Translations under genes and position numbers: made by a program | Notes under the pieces: model-generated | What the model was told of the DNA's origin: nothing | The model's database searches: none | What the model saw: the letters and a program-made list of their open reading frames with translations, nothing else | Shown: in pieces, positions 31,968 through 40,938 of the stretch | Layout of the letters: the number at the start of each line of letters is the position of its first letter | Position numbering within the stretch: position 1 is the first letter of the stretch | From: HGM13233 sp964478515 | GTDB lineage: Bacteria; Bacillota; Clostridia; Oscillospirales; Ruminococcaceae | NCBI GenBank assembly: GCA_964478515.1 | Contig: CAYZIL010000014.1 | Location: 1 to 53,358, forward strand | Direction of reading: 5' to 3' | DNA length: 53,358 nt

Positions 31968-33848
31968 ATGGAGCGCAAATTACTTGATACAATAAAATCG
32001 CCAGACGACCTGAAATGCCTTTCGGTTAGCCAACTGACAGAGCTGTGCGCCCAAATCCGCGCCCGGCTAATAGACGTTATCTCGAAAAACGGCGGTCATC
32101 TGGCGTCTAATCTCGGCGTCGTCGAACTGACCGTAGCTTTGCATACCGTATTTAATTCGCCCGACGACGTGATAATTTTCGACGTCGGTCACCAGTGCTA
32201 CACCCACAAGTTATTGACCGGCCGCAACGGACGTTTTGACGATATTCGCAAATTCGGCGGCATTTCCGGCTTTCCCAAACCGTTCGAGAGCGCCGACGAC
32301 CCCGTTACCTGCGGTCATGCCGGCAATGCGCTTTCCGCCGCATTGGGAATAGCGAGGGCAAAAAAGCTTAACGGCGAGCCGGGCAAGGTCATTGCAGTCG
32401 TCGGCGACGGTTCTTTTGCCAACGGCATGGTGTATGAGGCCATCAATAACCTGAACAGCCGCGAGGACGACAATCTTGTTGTTGTCCTCAACGACAATTC
32501 CATGTCCATTTCCAAAACTGTCGGTTCTATTGCCAATTACCTGATGCGCCTGCGCATCAAAAGCGGTTATTCAACTTTCAAAGTCGCCGTCAGAACATTT
32601 ATTGAGCACATCCCGCTTGTGGGCACGGCATTCGTGCGCGCGACAATTAATGCGAAAAGAAAATTTCGCCGCTCACTGTACCACGGCACTATATTTGAAG
32701 AATTCGGTTTCAACTACATCGGTACTGTTGACGGCCACGACCTGTCGGCATTGCTGGAACTGTTTGAAAACATTAAGCTGATGCGCGAACCGGTACTGTT
32801 CCACGTCAAGACCAAAAAGGGCAAGGGCTACTCTTTGGCAGAGAACAACCCCGGCGCCTACCACGGTGTTTCCGGCTTTAAGCTGGAAGTCGACAACCCG
32901 GACATATCGCTTGCCGACAGCTTTTCTAATAAATTCGGCCTGGTACTGTGTGAGGCCGCAGCCAATGACGAGCGCATTTGCGCGGTGACCGCGGCAATGA
33001 AATACGCCACCGGTCTGCATTATTTTTCGAAATTGTATCCGCGCCGCTTTTTTGACGTCGGCATAGCCGAAGAGCACGCTGTCGCCTTTTGTGCGGGGCT
33101 TGCCGCCCGGGGCAAAAAACCGGTTTTCGCCGTCTACTCAACCTTTTTGCAGCGGACTTATGACCAGCTTATTCACGATGTTGTGCTCAACAACGCCGAC
33201 ATTCTTTTTGCCGTTGACCGCGCCGGACTGACCGGCAGCGACGGCGAGACCCACCAGGGCATTTTCGACGCTGCGTTTCTTTCACAGTTGAACAACTTTA
33301 TTGTCGCCTCGCCAGTTAATTACGACGAACTGCGCTACTGGACGGAACACCTGTTGCGCCACCGCGGACCCGCCGCAGTGCGCTATCCGCGCGGCGCTCA
33401 GGACGAAAGACTAACACAGTATAAATGCAGCGGCGAAAAATTCGACTTGCTCACTGACGGCGCCGAACACGGCGCTTTGCTGGTGAGCTACGGCCGAATT
33501 GTTGCCGAGGTTTTCGACGCGGCAAAGAAACTTGCCGACTCCGGCGAGAGCGTCGACATTTTAAAACTTAATGTAATCTCGCCCATAGACCCCGCGGCTG
33601 TGGCGGCGGCGGCCGCCTATGAGCGGGTGCTGTTTGTCGAGGAGGGCATAGCCGCAGGCGGCATTGGCGAGCATTTTGCGGCTCAGTTGAGCGCCGCCGA
33701 CTATCGCGGCCGTTTCCGCCTTTTGGCTATAGCCGAAACCGCCGTGCCGCACATGAGCGTGTCTCAAGCGACAAAGCGGCTCGGCCTTGACGCCGAGGGA
33801 ATTGTAAAACGATACATGTGGGATTTCTGCGATGAAAAAAAGGCTTGA
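31968..33848 (+). CDS. dxs: 1-deoxy-D-xylulose-5-phosphate synthase
   Basis: Thiamin-diphosphate enzyme that condenses pyruvate and glyceraldehyde-3-phosphate, the first step of the MEP isoprenoid route. The 626 residues show GGHLASNLGVVELTVALH, the ThDP motif GDGSFANGMVYEAINN, the transketolase-type IAEEHAVAFCAGLAARG and DRAGLTGSDGETHQG. ATG at 31968 follows AGGATAT just after the ispA stop. It ends inside tlyA (17-nt overlap). An intact gene. Confidence 0.97.
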   Translation: MERKLLDTIKSPDDLKCLSVSQLTELCAQIRARLIDVISKNGGHLASNLGVVELTVALHTVFNSPDDVIIFDVGHQCYTHKLLTGRNGRFDDIRKFGGISGFPKPFESADDPVTCGHAGNALSAALGIARAKKLNGEPGKVIAVVGDGSFANGMVYEAINNLNSREDDNLVVVLNDNSMSISKTVGSIANYLMRLRIKSGYSTFKVAVRTFIEHIPLVGTAFVRATINAKRKFRRSLYHGTIFEEFGFNYIGTVDGHDLSALLELFENIKLMREPVLFHVKTKKGKGYSLAENNPGAYHGVSGFKLEVDNPDISLADSFSNKFGLVLCEAAANDERICAVTAAMKYATGLHYFSKLYPRRFFDVGIAEEHAVAFCAGLAARGKKPVFAVYSTFLQRTYDQLIHDVVLNNADILFAVDRAGLTGSDGETHQGIFDAAFLSQLNNFIVASPVNYDELRYWTEHLLRHRGPAAVRYPRGAQDERLTQYKCSGEKFDLLTDGAEHGALLVSYGRIVAEVFDAAKKLADSGESVDILKLNVISPIDPAAVAAAAAYERVLFVEEGIAAGGIGEHFAAQLSAADYRGRFRLLAIAETAVPHMSVSQATKRLGLDAEGIVKRYMWDFCDEKKA

Positions 33849-34629
33849 CGCGCTGTGTATGGAACTTGGTCTGTTTGAAAGCCGCGAAAAAGCGCGCGCG
33901 TCGATAATGGCCGGAGAGGTGTTTGTCGCCGGTGAGCGCGCCGACAAGGCCGGTCTTGCCGTTGCAGACGGCACACCGGTTGAGTACCGCGGCGAAAAGC
34001 TGCGTTACGTCAGCCGCGGCGGACTCAAACTGGAAAAAGCTATTGAGGTATTTCCGGTAGAGCTTGCTGGAAAAATCTGCGCCGATATCGGCGCGTCAAC
34101 GGGCGGATTTACCGACTGTATGCTGCAAAACGGCGCCGCGAAGGTTTACGCGGTGGACGTTGGCTACGGACAGCTGGCCTGGAAACTGCGCAGCGACCCG
34201 CGCGTCGTCTGCATTGAGCGTACCAACGCGCGCTATCTCACCGCACAGCAAATACCGCAGCCGCTTGATTTCTTTTCAGTCGATGTGTCGTTTATTTCGC
34301 TGCGGCATATTCTGCCGGCCGTAACGCCGCTTTTGAGCGAGGACGGCAGCTGTGTGTGCCTAATAAAACCGCAGTTTGAAGCGGGCAGGGAATCTGTCGG
34401 CAAGCGCGGCGTGGTGCGCGACAGCGCCGTGCACCGCAGCGTAATTGAAAAGGCCTGCGGCTATGCGGGGGACTGCGGTCTGAAAGTCGCTGGTCTCGAT
34501 TTTTCCCCGGTTACCGGCCCTAACGGAAACATAGAATTTCTGGCGTATTTCTCCCGTAACAGCGCCGCGCCGACAGATGTTGCCGCCGTGGTGGCGCACG
34601 CGCACGAATTGTTGAAAGTCGGAGATTAA
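33832..34629 (+). CDS. tlyA: TlyA-family rRNA 2'-O-methyltransferase
   Basis: A 265-residue protein with an N-terminal S4 RNA-binding domain (KKRLDALCMELGLFESREKARASIMAGEVFV) and an FtsJ-like methyltransferase domain with the SAM loop IGASTGGFTDCML, LDFFSVDVSFISL and LIKPQFEAGRE. In mycobacteria TlyA modifies 16S and 23S rRNA, and loss gives capreomycin resistance. The same substrate here is an inference. It sits in the classic dxs-tlyA-nadK-argR-recN order. Confidence 0.95.
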   Translation: MKKRLDALCMELGLFESREKARASIMAGEVFVAGERADKAGLAVADGTPVEYRGEKLRYVSRGGLKLEKAIEVFPVELAGKICADIGASTGGFTDCMLQNGAAKVYAVDVGYGQLAWKLRSDPRVVCIERTNARYLTAQQIPQPLDFFSVDVSFISLRHILPAVTPLLSEDGSCVCLIKPQFEAGRESVGKRGVVRDSAVHRSVIEKACGYAGDCGLKVAGLDFSPVTGPNGNIEFLAYFSRNSAAPTDVAAVVAHAHELLKVGD

Positions 34630-34630
34630 A

Positions 34631-35455
34631 ATGGTATTGTATATTTATGCTAACACGGCTGTAGAAAAATACGCCCAATGCGCGCGCAAATTTGCCGAAT
34701 CCATGTTGGCGCAGGGCGTGCGCTGCTTTACCGACAGCGCCAACTCTGCCGTATTCGCCGGAACAGAAATTGAATACTGCGAGCGGACAAAAATAAGAGA
34801 CAACTGCAGCTTGGTCGCGGCCATTGGCGGCGACGGCACTATTTTGCACGCCGCGCAGTACGCACTGGCGGCTGACATACCGATTTTCGGCGTGAATGCC
34901 GGCAGGGTAGGCTACCTTGCCGCTTTCGACAGCGAAAAGCAGAAAAATATTGCGCCCGCAGATATTGAGGCGCTGGAATGCTTACCGCGCCTGGTGCTGG
35001 AACTGTATATTGAGGGCGCCGGCAGCTGTTATGCCGTCAACGACGTTGTCGTGTCCAAAACAGATATTGCACGCACGGTCGAGCTCGACGTCAAGACCGA
35101 GCGACTGCATATAGCCACACTGCGCGCGGACGCCGTTATTGTAGCGACTCCGACAGGTTCCACCGCCTATTCACTGTCTGCCGGCGGGCCAGTTCTTGCG
35201 CCGGATACCGACGCGATGGTTGTAACACCGGTGTGCTCACACAGCCTGTTTTCGCGCAGCATGGTGTTGCCGGCACAGCGCACAGTAATAATTTCGCCGA
35301 CGCAGCGCGACGAAAACGGTGTAATAGTGTGTGTTGACGGCAAAACTGTGGCCGCGAACAGCAACGCCAACGTTACCGTAACTCGCAGTGAGCGGGTCAT
35401 GCGGTTGTTGACACGCCCGCTCGAGGAGCGAAAAGCAATATACTTCGGCAACTAA
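34631..35455 (+). CDS. nadK: NAD kinase
   Basis: Makes NADP from NAD and ATP or polyphosphate. The 274 residues have the diagnostic GGDGTILHAAQYAL, NAGRVGYLA, the substrate stretch YAVNDVVVSK and TPTGSTAYSLSAGGP. ATG at 34631 follows GGAG at the end of tlyA. The first 60 residues are the variable part. Confidence 0.96.
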   Translation: MVLYIYANTAVEKYAQCARKFAESMLAQGVRCFTDSANSAVFAGTEIEYCERTKIRDNCSLVAAIGGDGTILHAAQYALAADIPIFGVNAGRVGYLAAFDSEKQKNIAPADIEALECLPRLVLELYIEGAGSCYAVNDVVVSKTDIARTVELDVKTERLHIATLRADAVIVATPTGSTAYSLSAGGPVLAPDTDAMVVTPVCSHSLFSRSMVLPAQRTVIISPTQRDENGVIVCVDGKTVAANSNANVTVTRSERVMRLLTRPLEERKAIYFGN

Positions 35456-35481
35456 GCTAACTGGAAAAGAGGTGTTCCGGC

Positions 35482-35940
35482 TTGAAAACGAAGCGACTTC
35501 AACTTATCTGTGACCTGATAAAAAAATATTCTATCACCACGCAGGAAGAGCTGCTCGACTACTTGAAAAAAAGCGGTTTTGAAGTTACTCAAGCAACCGT
35601 TTCGCGCGATATTCGCGAGCTGCGGCTGATAAAGACCCTGGACAAGCAGGGCTGCTACCGCTACACTCTGTCCGAGGACAACAGCGGCAAGCTGGAGGCA
35701 AAATACCGCACAATAGTGCGCGAGTCTGTCGTCTCTGCCGGGCGCGCCAACAATATAGTAATGATTAAATGCTACGTCGGTATGGGCAACGCCGCTTGCG
35801 CCGCGCTCGACACCATGACGTTTGAAAACATCGTCGGCACGCTTGCCGGCGACGACACTATTCTCGCTCTGTTCAAAGACGACAGCGGCGCCGAAATGAT
35901 GATGAACACCCTTCAAAACGATTTCGGCGTCAACGGGTAA
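35482..35940 (+). CDS. argR: Arginine repressor ArgR/AhrC
   Basis: Arginine-responsive hexameric regulator, 152 residues. The N-terminal winged helix (RLQLICDLIKKYSITTQEELLDYLKKSGFEVTQATVSRDIRELRLIK) and the C-terminal arginine-binding and trimerisation domain (CYVGMGNAACAALDTM, IVGTLAGDDTIL) are plain. The start is TTG at 35482 with GAGGTG at 7-nt spacing. It lies between nadK and recN as in most Clostridia. Arginine genes themselves are not in the window. Confidence 0.95.
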   Translation: MKTKRLQLICDLIKKYSITTQEELLDYLKKSGFEVTQATVSRDIRELRLIKTLDKQGCYRYTLSEDNSGKLEAKYRTIVRESVVSAGRANNIVMIKCYVGMGNAACAALDTMTFENIVGTLAGDDTILALFKDDSGAEMMMNTLQNDFGVNG

Positions 35941-35944
35941 TAAG

Positions 35945-37618
35945 ATGTTACGACAGCTTAGTATTGAAAATGTAGCGGTTATTGAGAAAGCTGACATCGA
36001 ATTCGATAACGGCTTTAATGTGCTCACCGGTGAAACCGGCGCCGGCAAGTCTATCCTGATAGACTCCATCAACGCCATTCTCGGCAACCGCACCAGTAAA
36101 GAAATAGTCCGTTCCGGCGCGCAAAAGGCGTCTATTTGGGCGCAGTTCGACGACATCCCGGCCCGCACGTCCGCGAGTCTTGCCGAAAACGGCTACGACT
36201 GCGACAGCCAGCTGATTGTCTACCGCGAGATTTTTGCCGGCGGCAAAAGCAGCTGTCGCATTAACAACAAGCCCGCGACTGCGGCGCTGGTGCGCGACAT
36301 TTGCGGCGACCTTGTAAACATTCACGGCCAGCACGACTCACAAGCGCTGCTCAACCCCGAACGCCACATAGACATCATTGACAAATTTGCCGAGCTTGAC
36401 TCGCCGCTCGCCGACTACCGGGCTGACTTTGCCCGCCTGGGCGCGGTGCGCCGGGAAATTGAGCGCCTGAGCATGGACGACAGCGAAAAGGCGCGCCGGC
36501 TGGACCTGCTGCGCTACCAGGCGGACGAAATTGCAAAAGCGAAGTTCGTGCCGGGCGAGGAAGAAGAGCTGTCGGCGCGCCGCTTGGCTGCGGTCAATTC
36601 CGAAAAGATTATTGCGGCGCTGCGCACGGCGACACAGTCGCTAAACGGCGACAACGACAGCGGCGGAGCGCTCGCGCTGCTTTGGGGCGCGGTCACCGCG
36701 CTGGAAGCCGCCGGAGACTATGCATTGTCCATTAAAACATCCGCCGAGCGTCTGAGCGAGATTTATTACAACCTTGCCGACGCCGCCTCGGAAGTCCAAG
36801 CTGGCGCCGAAGACACCGAATTTGACGCCGGCGACGCCGAAAAAGTCGAGGAGCGGCTGGACGTAATTTACAAGCTCAAAAACAAGTACGGCGACAGCAT
36901 CCAAGCGGTGCTCGACTACGGCGCCGACGCCGAAAGACAAATAGACAGCATTGAAATGTCAGACGAGACTCTTGAAAAACTGCGCGGAGAATACGACGCA
37001 ATGTTGGCGCTTTGCCGGAAAAAAGCGGCGGAAATCAGTGAAAAAAGAGCTGCTGCCTTCGTGGTTTTTGAAAAGCGAATTAAGGACGAGGTCGCCTATT
37101 TGAATATGCCGGGCGTGGTCTTTACCGTAAACCGCAGCGAATGCGAGCTGAACCGCCACGGCTGCGACAGTGTCGAATTCTTTATTTCCACCAACCCCGG
37201 CGAGCTGCCGAAACCGCTGGCAAAAATAGCCTCAGGCGGCGAGCTTTCGCGAATAATGCTGGCGATAAAAAACGCGCTCGCCGACAAGGACGACATCCCC
37301 ACGCTGATATTCGACGAAATAGACACCGGAATCAGCGGCACAAGCTCGCAGCGCATCGGCCGCAAGCTGCGCCAGGCGTCACAGACACGGCAGATAATTT
37401 GCGTCACCCACTCTGCGCCCATCGCCGCATACAGCAACGCCCATCTGCTTATTGAAAAGAGCGTCAGCGACGGGCGCACCTACACAACCGTGCACCGGCT
37501 TGAGGGCAACGAGAAGACCCGCGAACTGGCGCGGATAATTTCCGGGGACAACATAACCGAAATATCACTGCGCAACGCCGCCGAAATGCTGGCGCTCGCG
37601 CAGATAAATAAGGAGTAA
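35945..37618 (+). CDS. recN: DNA repair protein RecN
   Basis: SMC-like ATPase that gathers broken DNA ends for recombinational repair. The 557 residues have the Walker A GETGAGKSILIDS near residue 30, long coiled-coil arms in the middle, the ABC signature IASGGELSRIMLAIK and Walker B LIFDEIDTGISG. The start at 35945 lies 5 nt after argR with little ribosome site, suggesting coupling. Downstream is tyrS rather than spoIVB-spo0A, which often follow recN in spore formers. Confidence 0.97.
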   Translation: MLRQLSIENVAVIEKADIEFDNGFNVLTGETGAGKSILIDSINAILGNRTSKEIVRSGAQKASIWAQFDDIPARTSASLAENGYDCDSQLIVYREIFAGGKSSCRINNKPATAALVRDICGDLVNIHGQHDSQALLNPERHIDIIDKFAELDSPLADYRADFARLGAVRREIERLSMDDSEKARRLDLLRYQADEIAKAKFVPGEEEELSARRLAAVNSEKIIAALRTATQSLNGDNDSGGALALLWGAVTALEAAGDYALSIKTSAERLSEIYYNLADAASEVQAGAEDTEFDAGDAEKVEERLDVIYKLKNKYGDSIQAVLDYGADAERQIDSIEMSDETLEKLRGEYDAMLALCRKKAAEISEKRAAAFVVFEKRIKDEVAYLNMPGVVFTVNRSECELNRHGCDSVEFFISTNPGELPKPLAKIASGGELSRIMLAIKNALADKDDIPTLIFDEIDTGISGTSSQRIGRKLRQASQTRQIICVTHSAPIAAYSNAHLLIEKSVSDGRTYTTVHRLEGNEKTRELARIISGDNITEISLRNAAEMLALAQINKE

Positions 37619-37620
37619 CA

Positions 37621-38841
37621 ATGGAACTTTACGAACAGCTCAAACGGCGCGGTCTCATCTACCAGACAACTAACGACGAGGCGATACGCGACCTGCTCGA
37701 CAACCACCAAACGACGTTTTACATCGGCTTTGACGCCACTGCCGACAGCCTGCACGTCGGTCATTTTTTGCAGCTTATGGTCATGCGCCGGCTGCAAAAA
37801 GCCGGACACCGGCCCATAGCTTTGCTCGGCGGCGGCACGACGCTCGTCGGCGATCCCAGTGGCCGCACCGATATGCGCAAGATGCTTACCAAAGAAGACA
37901 TTGACCACAATGCCGAATGCTTTAAGACGCAAATGCGCAAATTCGTCGATTTCAGCGACGGTAAAGCGCTGATGATAAACAACGCCGACTGGCTGTGCAA
38001 ATTCAATTACATTGACTTTTTGCGCGAAATAGGCGTCTATTTTTCCGTAAACAAAATGCTGGCGGCCGACTGCTTCAAATCCCGGCTGGAAAAGGGACTT
38101 TCGTTTATCGAGTTCAACTACATGCTTATGCAGAGCTACGACTTTTTGCATCTTTATGATAACTACGACTGCCGCATGGAGCTGGGCGGCTCGGACCAGT
38201 GGGGCAACATTACCGGCGGCGTCGACCTTATTCGCCGCGTAAAGAGCGAGGAGGCCTACGGCATGACCTTCACGCTGCTGACCACTAAAGAGGGCAAGAA
38301 AATGGGCAAGACCGCGTCCGGCGCCGTCTGGCTCGACCCGGAAAAGACCTCGCCCTATGATTTCTTCCAGTATTGGCGCAATGTCGACGACGACAACGTC
38401 GTCAACTGTCTGAAACTGCTCACCGAGCTGCCTATTGAGGAGATTGAGTCCTACGAAAACAAGAGCGGCAGCGAACTGAACGAGGCAAAAGAAAAACTCG
38501 CCTTTGAGCTGACGCGGCTCGTCCACAGCGAACAGGACGCGAACACCGCACTGTCGGCCTCGCGCGCGCTGTTCGGCGGCGGCGGTGACAGCGAAAATAT
38601 GCCGGCGACGGAAATTGACGCGGGCGAGCTGGAGCAGGGCAGTATTGACATTCTTTCGCTGCTCGTTCGCTGCGCGCTTGCCCCCTCAAAAAGCGAGGCG
38701 CGCCGGCTGGTGCAGCAGGGCGGAGTTTGTGTTAACGACGAAAAGATTGAAGACATTAAGGCTGCTTTTAACGCGCAGACGCTTGACGGCGCGGTTATCA
38801 AAAAAGGCAAAAAGGTGTTTCACAAAGTAAAAATCAAGTAA
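37621..38841 (+). CDS. tyrS: Tyrosyl-tRNA synthetase
   Basis: Class I aminoacyl-tRNA synthetase charging tRNA-Tyr. The 406 residues contain the HIGH-type motif as HVGHF, the KMSKS-type loop as KMGKT, DSLHVGHFLQLMVMRRLQ, YDFLHLYDNYDCRMELGGSDQWGNI and a C-terminal S4 domain ending HKVKIK. GGAG precedes the ATG, 2 nt after recN. No T-box leader is present because it is inside an operon. It ends at a bidirectional terminator. Confidence 0.97.
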   Translation: MELYEQLKRRGLIYQTTNDEAIRDLLDNHQTTFYIGFDATADSLHVGHFLQLMVMRRLQKAGHRPIALLGGGTTLVGDPSGRTDMRKMLTKEDIDHNAECFKTQMRKFVDFSDGKALMINNADWLCKFNYIDFLREIGVYFSVNKMLAADCFKSRLEKGLSFIEFNYMLMQSYDFLHLYDNYDCRMELGGSDQWGNITGGVDLIRRVKSEEAYGMTFTLLTTKEGKKMGKTASGAVWLDPEKTSPYDFFQYWRNVDDDNVVNCLKLLTELPIEEIESYENKSGSELNEAKEKLAFELTRLVHSEQDANTALSASRALFGGGGDSENMPATEIDAGELEQGSIDILSLLVRCALAPSKSEARRLVQQGGVCVNDEKIEDIKAAFNAQTLDGAVIKKGKKVFHKVKIK

Positions 38842-38860
38842 GCAGCGCCAAATAGATTAA

Positions 38861-38893
38861 CGGCGGCCGGGTCTCAGTGACCGGCCGCCGCCT
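38861..38893. terminator. Terminator between convergent tyrS and dapA
   Basis: A very GC-rich stem (38861-38870 with 38881-38890, plus inner pairs with one bulged G). T-runs on both sides are short, so it may work by hairpin strength; it serves both convergent genes. Confidence 0.65.
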
Positions 38894-38907
38894 TTGTATA
38901 TATTCGC

Positions 38908-39810
38908 TTATTTGTAGGAAATACTGTCCTTTAGCATTTTGGTCACGAGTATCTCGGTCAAAAACCGCCTGTCGTAGGACAGTTCCACCAGCGGCAGCCG
39001 GCACTTGCCGACATTGAAACCGACATGGCGCATGGCGTACTTAATGGGGATAGGATTGCTTTCGGCAAACAGCGCGCTTATTAGCGGCAACAGCCGCCGC
39101 ATCTCATTAAGAGCAATATTTTGCGCGCCGCTCAGCCAGTTTTTTGTAAGGCCGCTGACTTCCGCCGGCAGCAGATTTGACAGAACCGAGATGACGCCGC
39201 GGCCGCCCAGCGAGAGTACCGGCAAAATCAGCTCGTCGCTGCCGCTGTAATAATCAAGCCTGTCACCGCACTGTGCGCCGGTGCGCGCCAGCGCCGCCAT
39301 ATCGCCGCTGGCGTCCTTTACGGCACAGATATTCGAAATGCGGCTGAGTTTTAAGTACGTCTCGCTGTCAATGCGCACGCCGGTGCGAGAGGGCACGTCG
39401 TAGAGAATTATCGGCACGTTCACCGCGTCCGCAATGCAGACAAAATGCCGCACCAGCCCCTGCTGCGGGGGGCGGTTATAATAGGGCGTTGTCACAAGCA
39501 GCGCGTCGGCGCCGCGCTCGACGGCGGCTTTGGCGATTTTTACGGCGTGTTCGGTACTGCTGCCGCACACCCCGGCTATTACCGGCACACGGCCGGCAAC
39601 GCGCTCGCACGCCGCGGCGACAATGTCCTCTCGCTCGCTGTCGCTGAGCGTTGCCGACTCTCCGGTTGTGCCGCAGACGACAAGCGCGTCAATCCCGCCA
39701 TGAATTTGAAATTCCAATAGGCGCTCAAGTTCCTCAAAATCAACTTCCATGGCGCTGTTGAACGGTGTAACCAAAGCCGTTGCTGCGCCGGTGAAGATAT
39801 GTGCGCCGAT
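38908..39810 (-). CDS. dapA: 4-hydroxy-tetrahydrodipicolinate synthase, probable ATC start
   Basis: Condenses pyruvate and aspartate semialdehyde, the first lysine and diaminopimelate step. CGTTGESATL, the Tyr of ILYDVPSRTG and Schiff-base Lys in ICAVKDASGD are present. The conserved family N-terminus (IFTGAATALVTPF) is encoded upstream of the first usual start codon, a TTG at 39774, which would cut it off. The only well-placed codon is ATC at 39808-39810, 8 nt after a perfect GGGAGG (39819-39824). I annotate from that ATC, giving 300 residues; a sequencing error changing ATG to ATC is possible. It is co-transcribed with asd. Confidence 0.93.
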   Translation of the reverse strand: MGAHIFTGAATALVTPFNSAMEVDFEELERLLEFQIHGGIDALVVCGTTGESATLSDSEREDIVAAACERVAGRVPVIAGVCGSSTEHAVKIAKAAVERGADALLVTTPYYNRPPQQGLVRHFVCIADAVNVPIILYDVPSRTGVRIDSETYLKLSRISNICAVKDASGDMAALARTGAQCGDRLDYYSGSDELILPVLSLGGRGVISVLSNLLPAEVSGLTKNWLSGAQNIALNEMRRLLPLISALFAESNPIPIKYAMRHVGFNVGKCRLPLVELSYDRRFLTEILVTKMLKDSISYK

Positions 39811-39829
39811 GGCGATTACCTCCCGATGG

Positions 39830-40837
39830 TCATTTATTTATCAGCAAAGACGCAATTTGCACCGCGTTGGCGGCGGCGCCCTTTCTGACGTTGTCGGCGA
39901 CGACCCAGAGATTCAGGCCGTTTTCAACGGAATCGTCGCGGCGAATGCGGCCGACCCAGACGCTGTCGTTGCCGGTGGCATCCTCACAAACCGGAAAGAC
40001 GTCGTTGGCCGGGTCGTCCATAATCTTTATGCCGGGCGAGCCGGCAAGCAGCCGGCGCAGTTCATCCACGTCGTAGGCCGATTTTAGCTGAACGTTTATT
40101 GTTTCGCTGTGGCTGTAAAAGACCGGCACGCGCACGCAGGTGGCCGTTATGGCAATACTGTCGTCGTGCAGTATCTTGCGCGTCTCATCTATCATCTTTT
40201 GCTCTTCTTTGTAGTAGCCGTTGTCAACGAGGACGTCGATTTGCGGAATACAGTTGTTGAAGATTTTGCGGGAAAACTTTTCCGGCTCGTAATCTTTGCC
40301 GTCCATGTGGCTTTTCACACCCTTTTGCAGGTCAATGCACCCGCGCATGCCGCCGCCGGAAACCGCCTGGTATGTAGAATATACTATTCTTTTTATGCCG
40401 TATTTTTTGTGGATTGGCGCGAGTGCCACGACCGCTTGTATTGTAGAGCAGTTGGGGTTGGCTATTATGCCGCTGTTTTCAAAAGCGTCTTGCGGATTAA
40501 CCTCGGGAACCACCAGCGGCACATTTTTGTCCATTCTCCAGCGGGCGCTGTTGTCTATAACCGTACAGCCTTTGGCGGCAGCTATAGGCGCAAATTCGCC
40601 GCTGACAGCGCCGCCGGCTGAAAACAGCGCAATGTCGTAACCGCTGTCAAAACTCGCAGCGGTCAATTCCTCGACCGTATGAGTTTTGCCCATAAACATA
40701 ACTTCTTTGCCGGCACTGCGAGCAGACGCCATTAAAGTGTATTCACAGTCGGTAAAGCCGTATTCCTCAAGCACCTTTAAAAAAGTCGTGCCCACAAGGC
40801 CGGTGGCGCCGACAACCGCAATTCGTTTTTTACCCAT
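39830..40837 (-). CDS. asd: Aspartate-semialdehyde dehydrogenase
   Basis: Reduces aspartyl phosphate to aspartate semialdehyde, the substrate of DapA. The 335 residues have the NADP loop VGATGLVGTTFLKVL, catalytic Cys in NPNCSTIQAV, the active-site His in RVPVFYSHSE and the late WVVADNVRKGAAANAVQIA. ATG at 40837 follows GTGAGG. It lies upstream of dapA with 19 nt between them, so the unit makes diaminopimelate precursors for wall and spore dipicolinate. Confidence 0.97.
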   Translation of the reverse strand: MGKKRIAVVGATGLVGTTFLKVLEEYGFTDCEYTLMASARSAGKEVMFMGKTHTVEELTAASFDSGYDIALFSAGGAVSGEFAPIAAAKGCTVIDNSARWRMDKNVPLVVPEVNPQDAFENSGIIANPNCSTIQAVVALAPIHKKYGIKRIVYSTYQAVSGGGMRGCIDLQKGVKSHMDGKDYEPEKFSRKIFNNCIPQIDVLVDNGYYKEEQKMIDETRKILHDDSIAITATCVRVPVFYSHSETINVQLKSAYDVDELRRLLAGSPGIKIMDDPANDVFPVCEDATGNDSVWVGRIRRDDSVENGLNLWVVADNVRKGAAANAVQIASLLINK

Positions 40838-40884
40838 TACTTTTACCTCACTTTGCTCAAGCGCGTGTAAACAGCGCCTTTTTA

Positions 40885-40893
40885 TGATATACT
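40885..40893 (+). promoter_or_regulatory. Extended -10 element before queA
   Basis: TG plus one base followed by TATACT (40888-40893), 45 nt before the queA start. The -35 is poor. The only promoter-like signal found between divergent asd and queA. Confidence 0.5.
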
Positions 40894-40938
40894 GAATAAG
40901 TTATCACTTAGCGGCTTTCAAGTCAATAAAGGACAAAG

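Noticed and set aside
37480..38526. Minus-strand frame of 348 codons opposite tyrS
   Set aside because: Mirrors codon structure of tyrS; no motif, no promoter or ribosome site.
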